Source: Spodoptera frugiperda (taxonomy: Eukaryota > Arthropoda > Insecta > Lepidoptera > Noctuidae). From it: a stretch of 64,000 nt of DNA. The stretch lies in the NCBI RefSeq assembly GCF_023101765.2, contig NC_064237.1:6357649-6421648 (forward strand). The letters are read 5' to 3'. Numbering within the stretch: the first letter of the stretch is position 1; each line of letters starts with the position of its first letter. The notes beneath the pieces were generated by a model. The model was not told the DNA's origin and made no database searches. It was given only the letters and a program-made list of their open reading frames with translations. This document shows positions 23,280-32,433 of this stretch, one piece after another. The position numbers and the translations under genes are program-made.

Positions 23280-23564
23280 TGTTTTTTTTATGGTATAGGC
23301 TGGTAAACGAGCAATCGCCGCCGCTCATAGACACTCGAAACACCGGAGGCGTTACAAGTGCGTTGCCGGCCTTTTGTTAGGAATTTCAGGGTTGTTGGGT
23401 ACTCGGAGATTGGAAAAATTAGGAAGGGTGGTAATTGGACCTCAGATAACCTCACTCTCGAACGAAACATACGCAAGCGTTGTATCACGTCGGTTTTCTG
23501 TGAGGCCGTGGTATCACTCCGGTTCAGCCGGCCCATTCATGCCGGAAGCATGGCTCTCCCACAC
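23280..23564 (-). mobile_element. SINE family B, near full length (copy 5, minus strand)
   Basis: It runs from the T-rich 3' end at 23280 through CGAGCAATCGCCGCCGCTCA and GTGCGTTGCCGGCCTTTTG to the SINE head CGGAAGCATGGCTCTCCCAC at 23542-23561. The head matches copies at 9.7 and 47.0 kb in reverse orientation. Apparent ORFs of 79-82 codons here are SINE sequence, not genes. Confidence 0.8.
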
Positions 23565-25198
23565 TTACTTACTGCTTACGTAGAACTCAAATCGTAGTTC
23601 AGACTTTTCACCTACATTATCGATCAATCAACTACAAATGCATAGTTATAATTAGAAGTCAACCAATTGGCAAATGTGCTTACTGGAGTTTTGGTTCGAC
23701 AGCCGACGGTTTTGGACAACCGATACCTGAAGTTAGACTTCGGATTCAATTGTAAATGCGTTCGTATTGTGTTGGAAGCGATCGATAGTCTGCCAAAACG
23801 TAATTGGGTTATTTTGAAATTGGTTCGGAGTTTCTGCCAGTTGCAGAGGACTGAGTTTGGTGTATAAGGTTCTACATATATTTTATTTATGTAAAAGGTT
23901 ATAAAATACATAGGTACCTGAAAATATTGGGGGTGTAATGGTATGATATGTTTAGATTTTTGTTATGTTGTTGTGGTATTTTTTTTTTCAATTGAGCTTG
24001 TTTTAGCTATATAAGTACACCCATTTTTATGTCTTTTTAAAACCTATGAAATTGTGAAAGTTTTCAAACTGGATAAAAGGAAAGGCCATAATAACATTTT
24101 ATATTATTGTCTTTAAATGGGCACTTTAAGCACGTAATGATGTAATATATTTGACACACTAAGATTACACGACACAAGTATATGCAAACTAGTCGAGTAA
24201 GGAGTGCAGTATTGTTAGTAATCCTAACGAAACTCGCTGAGCAAGTACTCGACTAGCCGTTACGGAACTTTGGACCACCTATAGACTGTTCGAAACTAAC
24301 TTCGGCTTATTGTGGAAGTAAAGCAGTGCCCAGTTATCCTGGTGGGTACAAAAGAAAAATAGAAAGTGCACCGAATGGAATTCCTCGTACCTATCTTTAA
24401 AAATGTTCAATTGAATTAAATGAAGTTTGAAATGGACTGCCTTTTTGTTAACTTAATTTTTGTATCGTATAGATTAGGTTTAAATGTAATTCGTAACAAG
24501 TTGCTTTGTTATGTTACACAACTTTATTGTTAGTAAATAAGGTATGGTAAGGTATAGTCTGTCTAACATAAACCAGTTGCTGTGGCCTATAAAAACTTGC
24601 TCCATCGATGGCTCACGATTTATTATAATACACGAATCAAATAGAATATTGTAAGTACATATAAAAAATTGGCTATATAATCCAAAATTGTTAAAGAATT
24701 TAACTTGTTATTCGTTAGTCTTTTATTTGGTTTCCACATTTTTTCAATAGCATTTTCCTGTGCAAATTTAATTTATGCATTACTGAATCACGTTTTCACA
24801 CGTTCATGGCGGGGCACGCAACCGTAACAATGTTCGAATCAGTTGAATCAAATCTGTCTACGAGGCAATCGGAATCAAATTGGATCAAAGTGAAGTCATA
24901 CAACAATAGTCTAGCTCACACAGAGTTTATTAACCTCTATAAATAAAAAAAAAGTTTGTAACGATGTTAAACGTTTTCTATGTTCAGTAAATATAAAAAT
25001 ATTTTTGTATCGGTTTGCATTATTTTATAGTTAGCTAGCGTAGAGTATTCGACACGGGTATGACAGGTAATTATTTCTATGTTTCATATTTCGATAAGCT
25101 GTTAAACATTTCGTAAAATATATTTATATTTAGATTTATTTATTTACAAAGAGTTACTAAAATTCCAATACAAAATAAACAAAACATAAAATATTTAA
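23565..25198. other. AT-rich DNA with one inverted repeat
   Basis: The only structure noted is the 11-bp inverted pair at 24189-24256 (separate entry). Apart from that I see nothing that I can name. Confidence 0.4.
24189..24256. repeat. Short inverted repeat CTAGTCGAGTA...TACTCGACTAG
   Basis: The 11-bp arms at 24189-24199 and 24246-24256 are perfectly complementary, with 46 bases between them. A related word, AACTAGTCGAG, occurs again at 36948-36958. It may be the core of a small MITE family. Confidence 0.5.
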
Positions 25199-25285
25199 TC
25201 AAAAATATTCCGTTTCGGGTCTGGGTCATGTGAATGTGAACTTGTATGTTTGTAAACGCACTCACGACACAGAAGAAAATCCTTT
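25199..25285 (+). mobile_element. tRNA-SINE 3' body fragment
   Basis: TTCGGGTCTGGGTCATGTGA, CTTGTATGTTTGTAAACGCA and CTCACGACACAGAAGAAAATCC match the body of the SINE at 29105-29285. The tRNA-like head is missing. Confidence 0.7.
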
Positions 25286-25709
25286 TTTTTAAACAATCAT
25301 AATAAGAAATATCGTTCTTGTTCAACTTCAAGTCCCCAAACAACCTATTTCTATTTTTATTTTCTATTTTCCCATTCCAGTCTGATATCGACAACATATT
25401 CATATCATTTATTTTCGCAACACTAAAGCAGATGACGCAACAGTTTCGATAGAACCCTTTACCAAAACTTCCTACATCTTGGTTTACACTAACAAATAGA
25501 CTTGAGGGACATTTAAGTTCAAGACGAGTGCAATTGAAGATCGAGTCGACAAGTTTTCATACCCGTGTCACCCTTTTCAAAGGAGTGACATTCGTCCTTG
25601 AAGCCCTCTTACCTCACACTCTACGATCAAAGTATCTTATGAACTAGAAACTATATTAAGATGAATATAATAACTTCAGTTTTTTTTTTACGTTTTTATT
25701 ATATTTTTT

Positions 25710-26165
25710 ACTAGCTTCCGCCCGCGACTCCGTCCGCGTGGATGTCGGTCTTCGCGTGGATGTTTTATTTCTCCATTTTGAGTAACTCTGACATTGACAT
25801 TTTATAAATAGGTATCTATTGGACCCAAATATGGCGAGGCCCATAATAATTAAGGAGATCCCTCTATTGAGCTACTGCTGTTGAGCTCGCGTTCTGTAGT
25901 ATAAAACTGAAAAATTAAGATTTTTTTTACTTAATTTTCCAAGATAAAAAGTATCCTATTTTATGCCCAGGATAATAAGGTATAATTATACCAAGTTTAT
26001 ACCAAGCCTGATCATACAGACAGATAAAAAAAATCACATAGCAAATATGTGATTTTTTTCAACTTTCGCTTAATCCCGAAAATATCGAAAATACCGGATT
26101 ACTAAAAATACCGGTTTTGCTTAAATGATCCGGTATTGCGACCCCTACATTCAGTATTCACGCAC
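25710..26165 (+). mobile_element. Family E repeat, 5' portion
   Basis: Head ACTAGCTTCCGCCCGCGACT, then a body shared closely with 61906-62345, for example AAGGAGATCCCTCTATTGAG and GAGCTACTGCTGTTGAG. A hairpin AAATCACATA-GCAAA-TATGTGATTT lies at 26030-26055. Its 3' end is not clear, and the CAGA tract seen in the other copies is reduced to CAGACAGA at 26018. Confidence 0.7.
26027..26059. repeat. Perfect hairpin, 14-bp stem
   Basis: AAAAAAATCACATA (26027-26040), loop GCAAA, then TATGTGATTTTTTT (26046-26059). It lies inside a family E element. It has a T-run on one side but there is no sign of a transcript that it would end. Confidence 0.7.
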
Positions 26166-26444
26166 ATATTTAATTAGGGATGAATGAGAGTGTAATATAC
26201 GTAAGAGTAGACAAATATAATCAGAAAGCTCCGAACTGCTAAGCTATCGGGAGTTACACGTGTTATTGTGAGTCAACCATAAGAGATAGACTTTTGCTGT
26301 CGTGGAATATTTTTTAAACAATTTTAAGGAGAATATTTCCGTGATACATTATTTCTGTGTAGCTTTAACCATTAAGGCTGCACACGCGACGGAAGCTTAA
26401 AAAATGGAGTAAGTTCTCCTATTTTCCCAACATTTCCCTCCACT

Positions 26445-26582
26445 GCTCTGCTCCTATTGATCGTAGCGTGATGAAATGTATACTATAACCTGCCCATCTT
26501 TTTTTCGCAACACGGTATGAAGAACAATTGTACCAAGTTTCATTGAAATCTGTCGAGTGGTTTTTATTTCTATAAAGAACAT

Positions 26583-26627
<45 letters not shown>

Positions 26628-26747
26628 AAAATTTCTGATTGCATTTTTGGCGTCAGTATCGATCACTAATCACCCGCTGATAGTTATTTTGGAAATATAT
26701 TTCATGTACAGAATTGACCTCTCTACAGATTTATTATAAGTATAGAT
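26445..26747 (+). mobile_element. Family E repeat, 3' portion with microsatellite
   Basis: ACCAAGTTTCATTGAAATCT, then an ACAG microsatellite (26583-26625), then a conserved end GTACAGAATTGACCTCTCTA followed by CAGATTTATTATAA. The same end occurs at 62315-62345. The apparent 60-70 codon ORFs across the microsatellite (repeated TDRQ or CLSV) are artefacts. Confidence 0.72.
26583..26625 (+). repeat. (ACAG)n microsatellite, about 10.7 units
   Basis: An uninterrupted tetranucleotide run inside the family E element. Confidence 0.95.
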
Positions 26748-26749
26748 TG

Positions 26750-27090
26750 AGGGGGAAAATCATACGAAGACTTTTCCCGCCTTGGGCGAGGCGAGCGTGT
26801 AACTCTTACTGACTAAAAACCACCCTGTTCCTACTCCTGCTTTTTGAGCTAGAGCCCTGGTAACCTGCTAGACAGTCCGCAGCTCTGGGTTGGCATCAGC
26901 CCCAATGGGTCCCAACGGTGTCCGAAGTTCGTCGCGCAATCCCCGACGCCCGGAGTGTCTCTCGCGACGGCTGGGACGTGAGGAGATACCCTCACGCGTC
27001 CCGCTTCCTCCTTAACTAGCATAGCTGCTTCGCAGAAAGAGGAGGCGGCATCCCAGTCCCCCTCGTTCCACACCATGGCCTGAACCAATG
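26750..27090 (-). mobile_element. LINE 3' end with ORF C-terminus, family A (copy 5, longest)
   Basis: The most informative family A copy. On the minus strand, from about 27080 down, the frame reads VWNEGDWDAASSFCEAAMLV then KEEAGRVR. This resembles the C-terminal tails of R1- or Jockey-like LINE reverse transcriptases. After a frame change, ADANPELRTV and a TAG stop are reached at about 26875. The 3' UTR follows and ends ATGATTTTCCCCC at 26750. This shows that family A is a LINE 3' terminus and explains why copies share this end and differ at the other. The clade is uncertain. Confidence 0.78.
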
Positions 27091-27297
27091 TTATTATAAT
27101 GTTGGTCGAATAATTACAATATTTGGTTTTGATTGTTCGTAAGAACACCACCGCAATAACAATATTCTCTTGGCCTTGAATACCTTGATTTTTTTACTTT
27201 TTAGAATCATGTTTTGACCTTTTGTTATAATGAGGCTAGAACCGAAACCTAGAAAATTGTTGCCTTAACTAACTTTCTAACCAAAAAATCTTACCAT
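27091..27297. other. AT-rich DNA, nothing recognised
   Basis: Short gap between repeats. Confidence 0.45.
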
Positions 27298-27307
27298 ACA
27301 ATGACGT
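27298..27307 (+). repeat. Target-site duplication, left
   Basis: ACAATGACGT, identical to 27427-27436. Confidence 0.92.
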
Positions 27308-27426
27308 TATCATCATCATCATCATCATCAGCCGAGAGACGTCCACTGCTGAACAAAGGCCTCCCCTTGGTCCTCCACGTAGAACGACAAGTCGCCACCT
27401 GCATCCACTGGCTCCCCGCCACTCTC
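27308..27426 (-). mobile_element. Young 5'-truncated RTE insertion (119 bp)
   Basis: A minus-strand copy of the last about 95 coding bases and the trinucleotide tail of the element at 14310-17446. It begins with an ATC run (27309-27330) and continues to CTCCCCGCCACTCTC. By eye only one base differs from the antisense of the large element across about 115 bp (A for G in CGACAAGTCGCC). It is flanked by perfect 10-bp duplications. This is the cleanest example in the window of target-primed insertion by this family. Confidence 0.95.
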
Positions 27427-27436
27427 ACAATGACGT
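27427..27436 (+). repeat. Target-site duplication, right
   Basis: ACAATGACGT, identical to 27298-27307. Confidence 0.92.
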
Positions 27437-29104
27437 AAAAAGAAGAAGAAACTTTGCATCTATAATATTATACTACCTAATTATATAAACTCAACAAAAA
27501 TCAAGTACTTACTATTTGTTTTGATAAATCTGAATCTTTCAGGCTCTTTATTTGTATAAAAACCAATCTAAAGATCTAAGAGGCGACCTTGTTTATACAT
27601 TTCGAAATGAAGTAAATAGATATTTCAAAGTCATATTTTTTGGCTGTATAACAAAATGGGTTTTCAAACGAAAAATGTGATGTTGTTTTTTTTATGAAAA
27701 GCATTGGTTTATATTTCTATTGCAGTTTAGTCCTGGCCATCAACACATTGACATCCAATGAGTTTAAAATTTAAAAAAGCTACGAATGCAATAAATAAAA
27801 AATATGATAGGCAGAATGTCACCAGGGTGTTTGATAGCTTACGTATTTTCAATTCATCGAATATTTAAAAATGGAATATAAAACAATGGGTTAACTAAAA
27901 TGTAAGTAGAGATTGCATATAAAGAGAAGTGTGGTATGACTACTCGTAACTTTTAAAGAATTTTCTCATAGCTACGTAATTTTGATCAGGTCGAATATCG
28001 TAAAATCTACCACGTTTGTTTGTTTGTTACATATTCTTGGTACCCAACGGCCGCCGCGGGACCTAAAAGTCCGTTCAAAATATTTACACATTACAGCTTA
28101 CATGCGGTTCAAAATTCAATAACTGGCCAAACTTTAAAATATCGTAGGAACTCAGGTCCTAACTAAAATTTATTGCAGAGAGCTACTTTTTTGTCGTTAC
28201 ATCGCATATGCTAACCATTTTATCGGTGGCGTCAGTATTCACCGCTCGTTTTCCGATACAAAATTTCATTGAAAAATTCTATTGGATATTCGTTCGAGTA
28301 TGATATTCGTGTGAGTTTAAGCCGTGTTATTATCATATTCAAATTTTCAAATGTTCTATGGAAATTGACTGAACGTATGTACTTACACCGAGGTTTGTCG
28401 GCACGTTTTCTTTGTTCGAATTCAAATAAGGACTTGCGTTTATTCAAATTCGATTCAGCAAACAAAAAAATGATCATGATATCGACGGTATAATAAAGAT
28501 CATGAGATATATACATACATACCATTGTATAATGTGTAGCATGTGGGCCAATATGGAAATTCTGAATTTCAATACAAAAAAGCGAAAACTGCTTTTTCCA
28601 AATGCCTCTGCAATTTAGTCCTGGAAAAAAATACATGAAGACCATTTTAATTAACAACAAAAACTATATTTCTGACTCTTCTTCACTTACTTGTTTTGAA
28701 ATAATTAGTTTATACACAACAATTAAATTAGTAAGGTATTGTTCCAACTTATAGATTTAATTATGCACTACGACGCATACAAGTAGACCAACTACTAATT
28801 ATGTCCCCAGACTAGACGGAGTTCGATCACAGTGACGACGCGACTAGCTTACAACACAGGTAATATAATATTGATGTGCGCAAATACCTAATAGGTATAC
28901 TTCCTACTCGCAATGCCACGTATATTCCTATATTCGAGGGAAATATGGGAAAATTACTTAACCAGTTCATTTCGGGAAACAAAATAATCAAAGCAAACCG
29001 GAGTAGTTTAATTTTAAACGCACAAATAAGACACATCCTGCATCCGTAACTTATGTAAAGAAAAAAAGAGATTTTGGTTCTAAAAATCTTAATAAAAGCA
29101 ATTG
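27437..29104. other. AT-rich DNA, nothing recognised
   Basis: It contains overlapping 142-codon (minus) and 74-codon (plus) ORFs at 28232-28660. Neither has a domain, codon bias or splice context that supports a gene. Confidence 0.4.
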
Positions 29105-29285
29105 ATGATGACTGCACGGCTACCGTGCAAAGTGTAACGGGTTCGATTCTCGCACGGAGCAACTGTTTGTGTCCAATCAATTTGATCCACAAACCAATCC
29201 ACATGTTGTTCCGGGTCTGGGTGTCATGTGTATGTGAACGTGAATATTTCTAAACGCACCCACGACACAGGAGAATATCCTAGTG
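29105..29285 (+). mobile_element. tRNA-derived SINE with box B
   Basis: The head keeps GACTGCACGGCTACCGTGC and a canonical box B GGTTCGATTCT (29140-29150). The body follows with GTTGTTCCGGGTCTGGGTGT, GTGAACGTGAATATTTCTAA and CACGACACAGGAGAATATCC. Related fragments in the window lie at 25199, 32320 (minus) and 54490 (minus). This is not a functional tRNA gene: box A and the acceptor stem cannot be formed. Confidence 0.82.
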
Positions 29286-29289
29286 TTCT

Positions 29290-29610
29290 TTTTTACCCGA
29301 CTGCCAAGGAAGGGTTATGTTTTTCGCGCGTATCTTGTATGTATGAGCCTAATATTCTTTATTACCTCATTTCTTCGAAACGGCTTGATGGATTTCGACA
29401 ATCAGGGTATCGTTGGATTCGTCTTAATTACCCAAGTGTTCTTAGATATGTGACGTAAAACAAAAACCAATATGGCGGCCGTGAGGCGCCCTAGATAGGA
29501 GTAAAAAAAAATTTTTTTTTATTTGCTACAATATGGGTATCAAATTAAAGAGCTCATCATGAGGATTCCAAAATGGTATATCACTGACATATAGAAAAAA
29601 AAATACTATG
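29290..29610 (+). mobile_element. Repeat beginning ACCCGACTGCCAAGGAAGGG
   Basis: Directly behind the SINE. It has TTTTTACCCGACTGCC, then CTTCGAAACGGCTTGATGGA and TCAAATTAAAGAGCTCATCA. The opening ACCCGACTGC also forms the ends of the palindrome at 31441-31835, so the two may share a terminal motif. No matching right end was found. Class uncertain. Confidence 0.5.
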
Positions 29611-29754
29611 TGCAATTATGTTCTTTATTATCCAAACTAAATACTCGTATAGGTACTACGCGACGCGATTGACTAGCGGTGTCTGAACTTAAAAGTGAAA
29701 AGTGATAATAAAAGTACGTCTTAACTAAATTATTTACAATGAATTTATTTATAA

Positions 29755-29965
29755 ATAAAGGACTAGCGACCCGCCCTCGCTTTGCTGAACGTTAAATAAG
29801 GAATCTATCTACATAGTCGTTTACCTATAGCCCATGCGACGCGTCAACTGTAAAGACCGTTTTTTGTCTAAAACTAGTAGAAATTTTGAAACAGTGTAAA
29901 GAGCAAATTTTATCTTCATTTAATGTAGAAAATTAATAGACTATTTAAAAGGATAAGGATTAATA
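29755..29965 (+). mobile_element. Family E relative, left part, interrupted by a DNA transposon
   Basis: Begins GGACTAGCGACCCGCCCTCG. The sequence is cut at TA (29964-29965) by the transposon that follows and may resume at 31119 with TACTATTACGGACAAAAACC. The match to other copies is loose. Confidence 0.45.
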
Positions 29966-30290
29966 GGGTAAACTTGCCCAATTCGTACCACTTAAGGAGA
30001 ACCTCAAAAATTTTGGAAATGAACAATGATACACAGTTATTTATATTAAGTAATTATAATTTCACTAATGTTCTATTAGTATTTCAACAAAAAATAACAT
30101 AAATCTTATAAACTTCTGAGAAATAAACAATTTTCAAAAACTTAAAAAAAGTACGATTTAAGACCATTCATCTTAAATCGTACTAGTATATTCTTAAATC
30201 GTACTTTGAGATCCTATCATTGGTTTACAGTCTTAAAAATCACAATCTTAATAATCTTCTCCTCTTTTTCTTTATCTTAATGTACCTAGA

Positions 30291-30572
30291 TTAATTCTTA
30301 TTAATACAGCGGATGGTCTTTGTCAAATCCTGACAGTCATCGCAATAATAACATTTTGTTCCTGCACATAGCTCATGTACCCATACTTCACAATTACTGC
30401 ATTTAATCATGTTTTCTTTTACGTCTTCTTGACATATTTTGCAAAACCAACTGTCATTTTCATCTTGTTCTTGTTTCTTTTCCTTGTTTCCTTTTTGAGG
30501 TGCTTTCGTTTTCTTTAAATTTAGCTTCTTTGATATGGTCTTCTTCTTGGTTTCTTCTATTTTTATTTCGAG
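30291..30572 (-). pseudogene. C4HC3 (PHD-like) zinc finger, C-terminal exon of a transposase
   Basis: A 93-codon frame that ends in TAA at 30291-30293. It lacks its own ATG and begins just after an in-frame TAG that doubles as a splice acceptor (ACATTTTAG). Residues 1-40 are very rich in lysine, glutamate and glutamine. The finger follows: C44-x2-C47, C58-x2-C61, H66-x2-C69, C77-x2-C80, with the aromatic W64 two residues before the histidine as in PHD fingers (WVHELCAG). Some insect DDE transposases carry a C-terminal finger of this type. An alternative frame from ATG at about 30593 reads 44 codons (NIINILARNKNRRN) and stops before the finger, so a frameshift is also possible. The family role is probably chromatin or DNA binding; no function is claimed. 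Confidence 0.75.
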
Positions 30573-30946
30573 CTAAAATGTTGATGATGTTCATGTTGCC
30601 CTAAAATAGTAACAAAAATAATTAGAAACAATTAAATTAAAAAAAAAACTATAAAATAATCAAGTAGTTAATATTCACTGTGAAATTAAAAATTGTTTTC
30701 CTAAATCGTACCGGTACGTTTTAAGAAGTTGCTGCGAGTACGAAATAGGCACAAGTATCAAATTAATTTCAAATTTGCCGCAAAAAGAACTATCAACGAA
30801 CAAGCCGGCTTTACTATGTGAAATATATTCACAAATATACGCATAAATATATAATAAACAGTTAAACAACTTATGAACGGTATACTTGGAAGACAGTTCT
30901 TGTGAAGTATGCGAAAAAATTACTCAAAAAGTAAGAAAAAACTTAC
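30573..30946 (-). other. Predicted intron of the zinc-finger transposon
   Basis: On the minus strand AAACAG|GTAAGTTTTTTC (donor at 30946) leads to CAACATTTTAG (acceptor at 30573). An alternative acceptor is ACTATTTTAG|GGC about 30 bp upstream, which would keep the ATG of the 44-codon frame. The donor matches the consensus perfectly. The pyrimidine tract is weak. Confidence 0.5.
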
Positions 30947-31440
30947 CTGTTTAATATTTTAGTCCGGAGCAACATAACAGGTGTTTATTTGTCACATGGC
31001 AATATGGCCGAGTGATTATTGACATTTTATGCCACCAGAGGTGCTGGTAACTATTACCCAATCCGAGATATAGACGAGGTACGATTTAGGCGCAGGTACG
31101 AATTAAGCAAGTTTACCCTACTATTACGGACAAAAACCCCTCACAATAAAAGATCCAAAAAAAAAATTAAATAGTCCACACGACGAAAATTCTTTTAAAG
31201 AATTAGACCGTTTACGAAATTTGTAAATAGTAAATTTTACTGCCCTTAATCCTTCTTCTTTTTCTAATTCCTTTACTCTCTTTGTGTTACGCAATCAATC
31301 TAAAATAACTGGATCGACGTGTGTTATTTTTTTATTATCTTGGTATTGGAAGTAGTTCTCTCGTGTCGCGGGTGAAATCTTGAGAAACACATAGCCGTAT
31401 TATAACTAACTAAAAAGTGTTAAATAAAAATAAATAAATT

Positions 31441-31835
31441 TAAAAAATTAAAAAACCCGACTGCATAAAAAACACTTTAAATAAAAACTGAAAAGTAAAA
31501 AACAAGCTTAGTCTAGTGTAGATAGCAATGCTATTACCACAAAATTAAATAATTTCATAATCAATACACAAAAAATAATAATCTTATGCGAAACATAATT
31601 GAGTGTAACAGTCGGGACCCATTAAATAAACTAGACTAAAATCATTCAATATGGGTCCCGACTGTTGCACTCAATTATGTTTCGCATAAGATTATTATTT
31701 TTTGTGTATTGATTATGAAATTATTTAATTTTGTGGTAATAGCATTGCTATCTACACTTTTAGACTAAGCTTGTTTTTTACTTTTCAGTTTTTATTTAAA
31801 GTGTTTTTTATGCAGTCGGGTTTTTTAATTTTTTA
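31441..31835. mobile_element. Long palindromic MITE/foldback, arms about 182 bp
   Basis: The left arm 31441-31622 and right arm 31651-31835 are complementary over their whole length. Only about two substitutions and one 3-base indel were seen by eye (CTAGTGTAG against CTAAAAGTGTAG). The spacer is just 28 bases. The ends read TTAAAAAACCCGACTGC, and TTAA is present at the same place on both sides. The arms carry no ORF. The near identity means either recent formation or gene conversion between arms. Confidence 0.92.
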
Positions 31836-32319
31836 TTAAAAAATAAAGCAATGAAATTATAAATTTAATATCCTATATATATATTTTACAGACATCTCCG
31901 TGTTGATATTACCAACCATGTGCAAAAGGTAGGTAGTGTATCTACGAGTTATGTAAAATAAACTTACGTTACAATCCTTTTTGAAATAACAACTTCTCTT
32001 CACGTATCGCCTTTGACTCGTCATGTGTAGAAAGTTTCTGTGCTATAATATGCTTTAAAATATTCTTATGAAGGTATGTTAGAGTTTCTTTTAACTTTCT
32101 TTTATTCTTTTCGAATTTATTTTAAAAGGTTTTCTTAACTTTTTTACAAAGGATTCACATTCTATGCAGTTTATAGTGGACCCTTTTGTATCGACTAATT
32201 CGATTGGACTACAGAGATTAAAAGGCTTGATTTTGTGTTAAATCAGGCACAATTCTAGTCATCGTTATGCGACATATTTTTGTCTCTTTCTCTTTTTAAA
32301 AACTTTACGATTTCAAACA
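31836..32319. other. AT-rich DNA, nothing recognised
   Basis: No supported feature. Confidence 0.45.
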
Positions 32320-32433
32320 TCAAAGTTCACATACAAATGACACCCAGACACGGAACATAAATTTGTGGATCACACAGAGTTGTTAGAACCTGCGACACGT
32401 TTCGCGGCAGCCGATTGCCAAGCCTCTGCACCA
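32320..32433 (-). mobile_element. tRNA-SINE fragment, minus strand
   Basis: AAGTTCACATACAAATGACA, CCCAGACACGGAACATAAAT and TTGTGGATCACACAGAGTTG are the antisense of the SINE body at 29105. The following CGCGGCAGCCGATTGCCAAG is the antisense of a tRNA-like head (GGCTTGGCAATCGGCTGCCG). Confidence 0.7.

Larger units (their letters stand above)
29966..31118 (-). mobile_element. TA-flanked DNA transposon with PHD-like finger exon (1,153 bp)
   Basis: The terminal inverted repeats are GGGTAAACTTGC followed by two variable bases and AATTCGTACC on the left, and the same on the minus strand at the right (31091-31118). TA lies at both outer sides (29964-29965, 31119-31120), as in the Tc1/mariner/pogo superfamily. 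The subterminal word AAATCGTAC is repeated on both sides (30152-30160 in reverse, 30175, 30195, 30703, 31079 in reverse). The interior holds a minus-strand zinc-finger exon and a plausible intron. An autonomous relative would be longer, so this copy seems to have lost most of its transposase (DDE) region. Assignment to pogo-like elements is inference from the TA target and the C-terminal finger. Confidence 0.8.

Noticed and set aside
23288..23597. Overlapping 69-82 codon ORFs on both strands
   Set aside because: They lie inside a full-length SINE of family B.
26583..26625. CRISPR-like array or tandem coding repeat (TDRQ)
   Set aside because: A simple ACAG microsatellite without spacers; the encoded peptide is an artefact.
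28232..28660. 142-codon ORF on the minus strand overlapping a 74-codon ORF on the plus strand
   Set aside because: No domain, low-complexity hydrophobic and Asn/Lys-rich composition, and no splice or promoter context; chance ORFs in AT-rich DNA.
29105..29165. Possible tRNA gene (good box B)
   Set aside because: Box A, acceptor and anticodon arms are not formed, and the sequence continues into a SINE body that recurs elsewhere in the window.
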